The notes beneath the pieces were generated by a model, which saw only the letters and a program-made list of their open reading frames with translations, ran no database searches and had not been told where the DNA came from. Positions 16,842 through 25,372 of a DNA stretch of 64,000 bases are shown piece after piece. The first letter of the stretch is position 1. Each line of letters opens with the position of its first letter. A program made the translations under genes and the position numbers. The stretch spans positions 210,752-274,751 of the forward strand of contig CAJXUQ010000001.1 of assembly GCA_913061145.1 (NCBI GenBank). The letters run 5' to 3'. This DNA is from an uncultured Haliea sp. (GTDB lineage Bacteria; Pseudomonadota; Gammaproteobacteria; Pseudomonadales; Halieaceae).

Positions 16842-18140
16842 GTGAGTTGGAGCTTTGAGACTGACCCCGAATTCCAGCAGCAGTTGGACTGGATTGCCAC
16901 CTTCACCCGCGAGGAAATCGAGCCGCTGGATCTCGTCTTCCGCGAACCCGGAGACCCGTGGGACCCCGACTCCCCCGCCGCCAGGGCCATGGCGCCGCTG
17001 CGTGAAATCGTCAAGCAGAAGCGCCTGTGGGCCTGCCACATTGGTCCCGAACTCGGCGGCCAGGGCTACGGCCAGGTGAAGCTCGGGCTCATGAACGAAA
17101 TTCTCGGGCGCAGCCGGTTTGGCCCCAGCGTATTCGGCTGCCAGGCCCCGGATTCGGGCAACGCCGAAATCCTTGCCCACTACGGTACACCCGACCAGAA
17201 GGCCCGCTACCTGCAGCCTCTGCTGGACGGCAAAATTGCCTCCTGCTACTCCATGACCGAACCGCAGGCCGGCGCAGACCCGGCGGAGTTCACCTGCACC
17301 GCCACGCGAGAAGGTGATGAGTGGGTGATCAACGGTGAAAAGTGGTTCGCATCGCACGCACGCTTCTCGGAGTTCCTGCTGGTCATGGTCGTGACCAACC
17401 CGGACGTACCCATTCACGAAGGCGCGTCCATCATCCTGGTGGAGAAAGGCACGCCGGGCATGGACATCCTGCGCAACTCCGCTGTTGGCCCGTATGTCGA
17501 GCAGGGTGACGGCGTACACGCCTACATCCGCTTCACCAACTGCCGTGTGCCGGCCGAAAACCTGCTGGGCGAAGAGGGCAAGGGTTTCCTGGTGGCGCAG
17601 ACGCGTCTCGGCGGTGGCCGTGTGCACCACGCCATGCGCAGCGTCGGCGTGCTGAAGAAAGCCATGGATATGATGTGTGAGCGCGTGCTCAGCCGGACCA
17701 CCAAAGGCGAACTGCTGGCCAGCAAGCAGATGACCCAGGACAAGATCGCGGACAGCTACACGCAGATTCTGCAGTATCGGCTGCACGTGCTGTACACGGC
17801 GTGGCTGATCGACAAGTACAAGGAATACAACCGGGAGGTGCGCAAGGAAATCGCCGCCATCAAGGCTGCGACGCCGAAAATCCTGCAGGAAGTCATTTAC
17901 CGCGCCATGCACCTGCACGGCAGCCTGGGCATGTCAGACGAAGTGCCGCTGATGACCATGTGGGCGAACATTCCGGAGCTGGGCGTGGTAGACGGCCCGT
18001 CGGAAGTGCACAAGATAACCGTGGCGCGTACCGTCCTGCGCGACTACAAGCCCGCGCCCGGCCTGTTCCCGACCTACCACACGCCCACCCAGCGTGAGGC
18101 GGCGATGAAAAAGTACGGCCATTTTCTCAATCAGAAATAG
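16842..18140 (+). CDS. Acyl-CoA dehydrogenase, ACAD10/11-like
   Basis: A 432-residue flavoprotein dehydrogenase. The start is the GTG at 16842, preceded by AAAGGA. The FAD/CoA segment YSMTEPQAGADPAEFTC lies near residue 140, and MHLHGSLGMSDEVPLMTMW in the C-terminal helical domain is typical of ACAD10/11-like enzymes. Those act with the APH-like kinase encoded divergently here: the kinase phosphorylates a 4-hydroxyacyl-CoA and the dehydrogenase-like partner eliminates phosphate or oxidises the acyl chain. The gene is monocistronic and ends at a strong hairpin. Confidence 0.9.
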   Translation: MSWSFETDPEFQQQLDWIATFTREEIEPLDLVFREPGDPWDPDSPAARAMAPLREIVKQKRLWACHIGPELGGQGYGQVKLGLMNEILGRSRFGPSVFGCQAPDSGNAEILAHYGTPDQKARYLQPLLDGKIASCYSMTEPQAGADPAEFTCTATREGDEWVINGEKWFASHARFSEFLLVMVVTNPDVPIHEGASIILVEKGTPGMDILRNSAVGPYVEQGDGVHAYIRFTNCRVPAENLLGEEGKGFLVAQTRLGGGRVHHAMRSVGVLKKAMDMMCERVLSRTTKGELLASKQMTQDKIADSYTQILQYRLHVLYTAWLIDKYKEYNREVRKEIAAIKAATPKILQEVIYRAMHLHGSLGMSDEVPLMTMWANIPELGVVDGPSEVHKITVARTVLRDYKPAPGLFPTYHTPTQREAAMKKYGHFLNQK

Positions 18141-18151
18141 CCTGCCACTGA

Positions 18152-18179
18152 CCCGCCCCGGGGCGATGCCCGGGGCGGG
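18152..18179. terminator. Hairpin between convergent genes
   Basis: A perfect 11-bp GC stem (CCCGCCCCGGG / CCCGGGGCGGG) with a 6-nt loop lies between the acyl-CoA dehydrogenase stop and the convergent AhpD-like gene. There is no T-run on either side, so it is a weak intrinsic terminator or an RNA-stabilising hairpin. Confidence 0.55.
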
Positions 18180-18185
18180 CGCTCT

Positions 18186-18701
18186 CTAGCGCGGGATACT
18201 GATTTCCATGCGCGGCATGGCATCCGGCATGCCACCAAGCGCCACGGCACAGCGCGACGACCCATTGAACCAGGCCACCAGCAGCGACAGGTGCAGCAGC
18301 TCGGCTTCACTGAACTCCTGCAGCAGCGCATTCTGCAGTCCCTGATCAATCCCGGACGGATCCAGATTGTACTGGTCGACAAACGCCACCAGCAGGCGCT
18401 CCCGCGCCGACAGCTCGGCATCCGGCTCAGCGCCGCGGATCATCTGGACTTTCTCTTCCGTCAAGCCGTCGCTGATCGCCACATCGTAACGCACCGCCTG
18501 GCACATCACGCAGCCGGTATGGCGCGCGTTGCGCAACCGTGCCAGCTCCACCTCCGCGGCCGACAGCGGGCCGGCGTCCCATACTGCCGCATTCAGGGCC
18601 AGATAGGGCTCCACTGTGCGGGGCACGATGCCCAGCGCGGAGTCCCGGATCACGTTGCCCGTATTCTGTGCAGGCGCCTGTACGCGCGCATTACTGCCCA
18701 T
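18186..18701 (-). CDS. Carboxymuconolactone decarboxylase/AhpD-like protein with CxxC
   Basis: A 171-residue all-helical AhpD-fold protein. LARLRNARHTGCVMCQAVRYD (about residues 53-73) carries the redox C-X2-C, as in AhpD-type alkylhydroperoxidases; the downstream proton-relay His of AhpD is not obvious. It overlaps the upstream paralogue by 11 bp, so the two are co-expressed. Actual activity (peroxidase, decarboxylase or other) cannot be assigned. Confidence 0.8.
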   Translation of the reverse strand: MGSNARVQAPAQNTGNVIRDSALGIVPRTVEPYLALNAAVWDAGPLSAAEVELARLRNARHTGCVMCQAVRYDVAISDGLTEEKVQMIRGAEPDAELSARERLLVAFVDQYNLDPSGIDQGLQNALLQEFSEAELLHLSLLVAWFNGSSRCAVALGGMPDAMPRMEISIPR

Positions 18702-19152
18702 GTTGCCGTACCCCCGCAGGCTTTGCCTGCCAGATCAGGCCCAGACGGATCAGGCCATCAAAAACCCCCAGCGCCTGCAGCAGCGCCACCAGACCCTCCT
18801 CGCCGATGTGCGCCTTGACCGCGTCGGCCTGCGCATCCGTGATGGCGCTGCAATCCATCGCGTACACCTCGGTAAACGCGAGGCAGGCACGTTGCTCGTC
18901 ACTGAACAGTGGCGATTGCGGCCAGTCCTGCAGCTGCGCACGCTGTGGCGCGGACACCGGACACTCCTCCAGCGCAAAATCGGCGGCGCTGCGGTGCAGC
19001 TGCGCCAGTCGCAGGCGGCACAACTCCAGCGTTTCCGCAGACACCTGCGGCAGTTCAAACACGCTTTCGTACAACTGCCGGAAGGCGCCACCGATCGCCG
19101 GCAAACGATCCAGCAACTGCTCCCGGTCAAGCCCCTGCACAATCCAGTTCAT
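18691..19152 (-). CDS. AhpD-like protein lacking the CxxC motif
   Basis: A 153-residue helical protein similar in layout to its neighbour (VSAETLELCRLRLAQLHRSAADFALEE), but the C-X2-C position reads H-R-S-A, so it cannot do thiol peroxidase chemistry alone. I take the ATG at 19152 (MNWIVQGL); another ATG is 5 codons upstream. It overlaps the CxxC paralogue and probably forms a hetero-oligomer with it. Confidence 0.72.
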   Translation of the reverse strand: MNWIVQGLDREQLLDRLPAIGGAFRQLYESVFELPQVSAETLELCRLRLAQLHRSAADFALEECPVSAPQRAQLQDWPQSPLFSDEQRACLAFTEVYAMDCSAITDAQADAVKAHIGEEGLVALLQALGVFDGLIRLGLIWQAKPAGVRQHGQ

Positions 19153-19191
19153 CGCTGCCTCCGGCACACGCAGGTGCCCATCAATACGGTC

Positions 19192-19611
19192 TCAGGCACT
19201 GAATACCGCCCCGGCTTCCGACTGCCCCATGCGGATGAGTCGGCTATCGGCAACCGCCACCTGACGGTGCACCACGGCCTCACGGTATTCCGGGTCGGTC
19301 ACCATGGCCATGAACGCGCCAGCATTCGGGTAGAGCGCGATAAAGGCGACATCCCAGTGCTCGTCCGGAGGACCGATGACCACGCACTCGGGTCTGCCGC
19401 GCCAGAGAATGCTCCCTCCCAGGCGCTGGAACACGGGGCCGCTGAATTTGCCGTAGCGATCGTAGGCTTCCGCACCGGTGATGGTCTCACCGTCCGGATA
19501 CACCGCCTGGGCATTCAGGCGGACCAGGTTCAGCATCATGATAGGGGTGTCACGCGGTAGCGACTTGAAGCGATCAAACTGCTCGCGTGTGGGGTCGACA
19601 TTCTGGCTCAT
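19192..19611 (-). CDS. DUF1330-family ferredoxin-like-fold protein
   Basis: A 139-residue protein with the dimeric alpha/beta barrel pattern of DUF1330/NIPSNAP-like proteins: PIMMLNLVRLNAQAVYPDG, YDRYGKFSGPVFQRLGG, WDVAFIALYPNAGAFMAM. Family members bind small hydrophobic ligands or are of unknown role. It lies 39 bp upstream of the AhpD-like pair on the same strand, so the three probably form a short operon. Confidence 0.75.
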   Translation of the reverse strand: MSQNVDPTREQFDRFKSLPRDTPIMMLNLVRLNAQAVYPDGETITGAEAYDRYGKFSGPVFQRLGGSILWRGRPECVVIGPPDEHWDVAFIALYPNAGAFMAMVTDPEYREAVVHRQVAVADSRLIRMGQSEAGAVFSA

Positions 19612-19834
19612 GCAGGCTCCTTGTTCGATGTATTCGGGCGCAAACCCGCGGCTGCGCGGCGGCAGGGTCTGAACACCGCCCTGTGCAAGCTTAACGCCCC
19701 AGGCACGTCAGGTATAGCGGGCCGGATGTACGCCGAGGCAAGCACAGCACGCCGGTCTGGAAGACCGCGTGAAAAATAGCCACGCCGGGTAGCCATACTG
19801 AACGGGACGGCTGTACAGACAGGGCAGATGAGCT

Positions 19835-20209
19835 ATGTTTTCCAGTATGCAGAAAACCAGCGACATTCTCTGGCAGGACGCGCAGCACCAGACGCTGTTC
19901 GCCATCCTGGAGCTCATTGCCCAGCCGGAGTCCGGCATCGACGCCGTGCGCCACCTGCATGACTATGCGGAGAGCCACTTTGCCCTGGAGGAACACTACA
20001 TGGCGGCGCTCGCCTACCCCGAGCGCGAGACTCACGTTGCCGCACACAATCAGTTCCGGGAGGAGATTGCGTCGCTTCTGGCGCAGAACGAAGATGACGC
20101 CGGCTTTCGCGCTCTGGTGGCGACCTTTCTGACCGAGTGGCTGCGACGCCACGTATTCGGTGTCGACAAGGCGCTGGAAGCGTTTATTCTCGCCTCAGAG
20201 CGCAAGTAA
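19835..20209 (+). CDS. Bacteriohemerythrin
   Basis: A 124-residue single-domain hemerythrin. The diiron ligands fall in the canonical order: H18, H48 and E52 (HFALEEH), H67 and H71 (HVAAH), H106 and D111 (HVFGVD). Such proteins bind O2 or NO in the cytoplasm. It lies convergent to the nir-linked porin gene and beside a denitrification cluster, which suggests NO/O2 binding or iron donation under microaerobic conditions; that link is inferred. No FNR- or NsrR-like site is visible upstream. Confidence 0.88.
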   Translation: MFSSMQKTSDILWQDAQHQTLFAILELIAQPESGIDAVRHLHDYAESHFALEEHYMAALAYPERETHVAAHNQFREEIASLLAQNEDDAGFRALVATFLTEWLRRHVFGVDKALEAFILASERK

Positions 20210-20229
20210 CAGGCGGCAGTGCCGCCTGT
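20209..20229. terminator. Hairpin between bacteriohemerythrin and porin genes
   Basis: A perfect 10-bp inverted repeat (ACAGGCGGCA / TGCCGCCTGT) with one central base overlaps the last base of the hemerythrin gene and lies before the convergent porin stop. There is no T-run; it probably acts as a shared transcription barrier. Confidence 0.55.
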
Positions 20230-20238
20230 CGCACTTGA

Positions 20239-21528
20239 CTACAGCGCCACCTGCGCGGTCAACCAGACTTTGTCAGTATCCCGATAGGCGGGTTGACCAT
20301 CGCCTTCAAAGAAGGCTGCCTTCAGCTCCAGCGACACCCTGGGGGTGAGGGTCCACCCAAGGAGCAGGTCCAGCTCCGAACCGAGGCCGCGACGGTGCTT
20401 GTCGGTGCGGAAGTCGTGGTAGACCGCGCGCCAGTTGAGGCTGTCGCGCCGCCCCGACACGGCAAACCAGGTATCGCGGATACCGTCGCCCGGCGTACCC
20501 AGAAACTTGTCGGCCCAGCCCTGGAACTTGTGCAGGGTGGCCAGCGGCGTGCGGAAACCTTCGCCGTTGTCACTGCCCAACACCTCATAGCCCAGCTCCA
20601 GCTTGGCCAGCGGCATGGTCCAGCCCGCATCCACGTTGTAATAGGTTGCGCGGTAGCTGGCCGGGTTGTCACCGGCATCGGACTGGGTTGCGAGCGCCAT
20701 GTTCAGGTTGAAACCCGACCACTGGCCGCTGTATTCCACGCCCACGGTGTCTGTGGCGTTCGCAATGGTGAGGGCCGGCGCGTAGTTGGCGTCACTGTCG
20801 ATATCCAGCAGATAGACAAAGCCCGAGAGGCTCTGTTTCTCCGCCGGTGAGAACGTGGCGCGCAAGAGACCGATGTCGCCATCCCAATCCGCAGGCTGTG
20901 CGCCATCGTCGGGCCCGAAAATGCGCTGGACGCGGTACACATAACTGGCATCCAGCTGCAGGCCGCTGGCGGGCTGCCATTGTGCACGCAGCCCGTCGTA
21001 GGTCTGTTCGTTCTGGCGCCACACCACGTTGCCCACAAACCGGTGATTGCCGTGCAGAATACGCTGGCGACCCAGGGTGCCGTGCAGCGCACCCGCGCGG
21101 TAGTCGAGCTGTGCGCGGTTCACCTCGGTGCCCTCGGGATCCGCCACCACGGGGTAGCGCAGTTCACCGTTGGTGGTGGAGTTGTAGAGGTCATTGCCCA
21201 GCGCCGTGACGTCATCAATTTCGAGTTCAAATGACACGCCCGCCCAGGCGGCCGACGCCAGGGTCAGCCGTGAACGCAGGGTGGAGGCCAGCGCGGTATC
21301 TGCGAGGGGCTCCTGATCCACATATTCCAGTCGGTAGCGAAAATCCAGATGGGCACTGCCGTCGCTGATCATGCCCACCACACTGTCGGTGCTGTCACCG
21401 GCCGCAAGGCCCGGCAGCGCGGTGAGGCCGACGGCGCCCAGCAGCAGGCAACGAATACTGTTGGCGAGAACGTTTGGGGCCCCGCAGGGCCCCTTCACGT
21501 TGTTGCCATTTGACAACCGTGAACGCAT
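20239..21528 (-). CDS. Alginate-export-like outer-membrane porin downstream of nirS
   Basis: A 429-residue predicted beta-barrel. The N-terminus has a long basic start and a hydrophobic signal ending LPGLAAGD, and the mature part is a series of amphipathic strands (HLDFRYRLEYVDQ, LRSRLTLASAAWAGVSFELEID, YRAGALHGTLGRQRILHGNHRFVGN). This matches the AlgE/alginate-export-type porin group common in marine gammaproteobacteria. Its start is one base after the nirS stop, so it is in the nirS operon and expected under the same anaerobic control. A role in nitrite or anion entry is a guess from position. Confidence 0.8.
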   Translation of the reverse strand: MRSRLSNGNNVKGPCGAPNVLANSIRCLLLGAVGLTALPGLAAGDSTDSVVGMISDGSAHLDFRYRLEYVDQEPLADTALASTLRSRLTLASAAWAGVSFELEIDDVTALGNDLYNSTTNGELRYPVVADPEGTEVNRAQLDYRAGALHGTLGRQRILHGNHRFVGNVVWRQNEQTYDGLRAQWQPASGLQLDASYVYRVQRIFGPDDGAQPADWDGDIGLLRATFSPAEKQSLSGFVYLLDIDSDANYAPALTIANATDTVGVEYSGQWSGFNLNMALATQSDAGDNPASYRATYYNVDAGWTMPLAKLELGYEVLGSDNGEGFRTPLATLHKFQGWADKFLGTPGDGIRDTWFAVSGRRDSLNWRAVYHDFRTDKHRRGLGSELDLLLGWTLTPRVSLELKAAFFEGDGQPAYRDTDKVWLTAQVAL

Positions 21529-21529
21529 A

Positions 21530-23287
<1,758 letters not shown>

Positions 23288-23310
23288 TCAGGTTCAATGC
23301 GCCTCTTAAT

Positions 23311-23327
23311 ACGCATACTATCTGCAT
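23311..23327 (-). promoter_or_regulatory. NsrR-like operator overlapping the nirS -10 box
   Basis: Minus strand: ATGCAG-N5-ATGCGT, one mismatch per half from the NsrR pattern ATGCAT-N5-ATGCAT. The central part contains TAGTAT (23315-23320), which is exactly where a -10 box falls if the upstream FNR-like box is centred at -41.5. An NO-sensing NsrR bound here would block nirS transcription. The nsrR gene is at 33873 and a perfect version of the site is upstream of norC. Confidence 0.65.
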
Positions 23328-23342
23328 GTTCTAGTCGACAAC

Positions 23343-23356
23343 ATGACACAGGTCAA
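23343..23356 (-). promoter_or_regulatory. FNR/Dnr-like box upstream of nirS
   Basis: Minus strand TTGACCTGTGTCAT fits the TTGAT-N4-ATCAA anaerobox family. It overlaps the nirI stop codon and is centred 29.5 bp upstream of a TAGTAT hexamer, the geometry of a class II FNR-dependent promoter. It shares TTGA-Y-CTGTGTCA with the box near nnrS. Confidence 0.7.
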
Positions 23357-24882
23357 CTTTCGGTCCGCCTGGCAGCTGCATCAGTGACAATCACCGCATG
23401 CTCCGGCAGCTGGCCCTGGAAGCGCTTCTTGCGCTTGCGCACCAGTGGCGGGCAGCGATGCTCATCCCAGTAGGTCACCTGGCAGTCCAGGCAGTAGTGG
23501 CACTCATTGTCGATAATCTCCCCGGTCGGGCGTATGGCGCCGATCTGGCATTCCCGGGCGCAGGTCTGGCAGGGGTGGCCGCACTCCACACGCCGACGCA
23601 GCCAGTCGAACACCTTGAAGCGGGTGACAAAGCTCAGCGCCGCACCCAGCGGGCACAAATATTTGCAGTAGAACTTGCTGTTGAACACCGTGATCACCAG
23701 CAACAGCAGCGCATAGAGCACGTAAGCGGGTGGGCGGTCGAACTGCATCACGAACACCGTCTTGAAGGGCTCAACCTCCGCCAGCCGCGCGGCATTGGCC
23801 ATGGAATCCAGCGCCAGCCCGAGAATCGCCAGCAAAATGAGGTACTTGATTGCCCACAGGCGCTCATGGACCGCATGCGGGAACTGCCAACCGGCAAACC
23901 CCAGCGCGCGCGACGCCTTGGACAGCAGTTCCTGTGCCGCCCCAAAAGGGCAGAGCCAGCCGCAGTACACACCGCGCCCCCAGAGCAGGATACTCAGCGC
24001 GACAAACGCCCAGAGCAGGAACACCACCGGGTCCAGCAGCAGGCTTTCCCAGGAAAAGCCGCCCGCCAGGTTGCGGGCAAAACCCAGCAGGTTGACGACC
24101 GACAGCTGGGCGTGACACACCCAGCCGATGAACACCACCGTGAAGACCAGCCAGGCGACACGAAATCGCTGGAACAACCGCTTGTGCTGCACCAGCCAGT
24201 CCTGCAGAAAGAGCACCAGCAACAGGACAAAAAGGGCGACCGCCAGTACCGCCACCTGCACTCGATGCTGCTGCCAGCTCCAGTGCCACTCAGGCGCGGC
24301 CGGCGTAGCCACCGCGGGCGCCTCTGCGCCCACCACCGGCGCGGCCGTCGTGTCCGCAGCCGCGTAGGCCGCCAGCACCTGCTCTGCAGCGCGCGTGATG
24401 GTGCGCGTAATCACCATGGCCGTGATGGTCGCGCCGCTCAGCCCGTCGATGCCGACATAGCCCTCGCGATCGTGCGCACCCACGCGGATCGCATCGGACG
24501 CGTGCTTGCCGACAAACTGGTTCACAAAGGCCTGCAGGTCACTATCGGTGATGCCCACGACCAGTATCGGCTCTTCGTGCTCCTGCACGCTGGCCGCCAG
24601 AAACTTGCCCGTTGCGGTCAGGCCAACCAGCAGGTTGACCGGTGACCCCGAATACGCGGGAATATGCACGAAATCACTGGTTTCAAAGAACAGCACCCGG
24701 CCCACTCCCGGTGCGTTCGCGCTGAACAGGCCCGGCACCGACGTCACCGGCGCGGGGGCGTCGATTCCGGGCAACAGCTGCTGAATGGTCGTTTCACTGA
24801 CGGCCTGGGCCCTGACAGACACCAGTGCCAGGCCCACGGCCAGCCACAGCATGACGGGCAGCACTAACCGGTAGCTCAACAC
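23353..24882 (-). CDS. nirI: NirI/NosR-type membrane flavo-iron-sulfur protein
   Basis: A 509-residue protein. The N-terminal signal and periplasmic FMN-binding domain carry DGLSGATITA (SGATIT at 149-154, covalent flavin site). A membrane domain follows from about residue 208, with two polyferredoxin-type motifs CGWLCPFGA and CKYLCPLGA, then a cytoplasmic C-terminus with two 4Fe-4S clusters (CGHPCQTCARECQIGAI, CHYCLDCQ). NosR and NirI are homologues; I choose NirI because nirS follows directly and no nos gene is present. NirI is needed for nirS expression or for electron supply. The start is a GTG preceded by GAGG, behind an FNR-like box. Confidence 0.88.
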   Translation of the reverse strand: MLSYRLVLPVMLWLAVGLALVSVRAQAVSETTIQQLLPGIDAPAPVTSVPGLFSANAPGVGRVLFFETSDFVHIPAYSGSPVNLLVGLTATGKFLAASVQEHEEPILVVGITDSDLQAFVNQFVGKHASDAIRVGAHDREGYVGIDGLSGATITAMVITRTITRAAEQVLAAYAAADTTAAPVVGAEAPAVATPAAPEWHWSWQQHRVQVAVLAVALFVLLLVLFLQDWLVQHKRLFQRFRVAWLVFTVVFIGWVCHAQLSVVNLLGFARNLAGGFSWESLLLDPVVFLLWAFVALSILLWGRGVYCGWLCPFGAAQELLSKASRALGFAGWQFPHAVHERLWAIKYLILLAILGLALDSMANAARLAEVEPFKTVFVMQFDRPPAYVLYALLLLVITVFNSKFYCKYLCPLGAALSFVTRFKVFDWLRRRVECGHPCQTCARECQIGAIRPTGEIIDNECHYCLDCQVTYWDEHRCPPLVRKRKKRFQGQLPEHAVIVTDAAARRTES

Positions 24883-24940
24883 AGCTCTCGACCTCGCAAC
24901 ATGATGGCAACCAGCATAGACGGCGGATTATCAGACGCAA

Positions 24941-24954
24941 ATGATCTGCGTCAT
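24941..24954. promoter_or_regulatory. FNR/Dnr-like box between nirI and the divergent cassette
   Basis: ATGATCTGCGTCAT is a TGAT-N4-GTCA anaerobox sharing TGATCTG-Y-GTCA with the other two boxes. For nirI (minus strand) a TATGCT -10-like hexamer lies at 24913-24918, again 29.5 bp from the box centre. The box could also serve the rightward cassette at 24989. Confidence 0.62.
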
Positions 24955-24988
24955 TTTATTCCCGAGCCGAATGCGGTTTACTGTGCGC

Positions 24989-25357
24989 ATGAAACGCTGG
25001 ATAAGCTGCTTACTGCTCGTCGCGGGCGTCGCCAACGGCGCGAGCAGCGTCGACAGCGATCTCGTGAACGAGCGTTTTATAACCCCGGGCCACGACATGG
25101 AAACGCATTGGCGTGTCGACTGTAATGCCACGCTGGGAGCACTGCGCACACCCAGTACGCCGCTGTCGGCGCAGCAGCGCTCGGCACTGGCCTCCGACCT
25201 GCGCAAATGCAGCTTCATTTACCAACCCCCCGGTACTGGCAAGGACGCACACTGTCCCGACTACACACAACTGTGGCGGGCCATCGAGGCCGGGGACGAT
25301 CCGGCGCTGGCCCAGGCGCTCGAGCAGGCGGCAGCCTGCCCGGACCCACTGCAATAA
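24989..25357 (+). CDS. Small exported cysteine-containing protein of unknown function
   Basis: A 122-residue protein starting MKRWISCLLLVAGVANGASS, a signal peptide with cleavage after NGA. The mature part is polar with four cysteines (VDC, RKC, AHC, AAC), which could form two periplasmic disulfides. In-frame ATGs at 24941 and 24971 are less likely; the first lies inside the FNR-like box. I do not recognise the family. It is the first gene of a rightward cassette with a TonB receptor and a membrane protein, divergent to nirI. Confidence 0.6.
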   Translation: MKRWISCLLLVAGVANGASSVDSDLVNERFITPGHDMETHWRVDCNATLGALRTPSTPLSAQQRSALASDLRKCSFIYQPPGTGKDAHCPDYTQLWRAIEAGDDPALAQALEQAAACPDPLQ

Positions 25358-25372
25358 CCCATTGGATATCTC

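Noticed and set aside
19753..19767. CGGTCT-GGA-AGACCG inverted repeat before the bacteriohemerythrin gene
   Set aside because: Six-base arms in GC-rich DNA are expected by chance, and no promoter or T-run is associated with it.
23353..24882. Calling this gene nosR
   Set aside because: The protein family cannot separate NosR from NirI, but there is no nosZ or other nos gene and nirS follows directly, so NirI is preferred.
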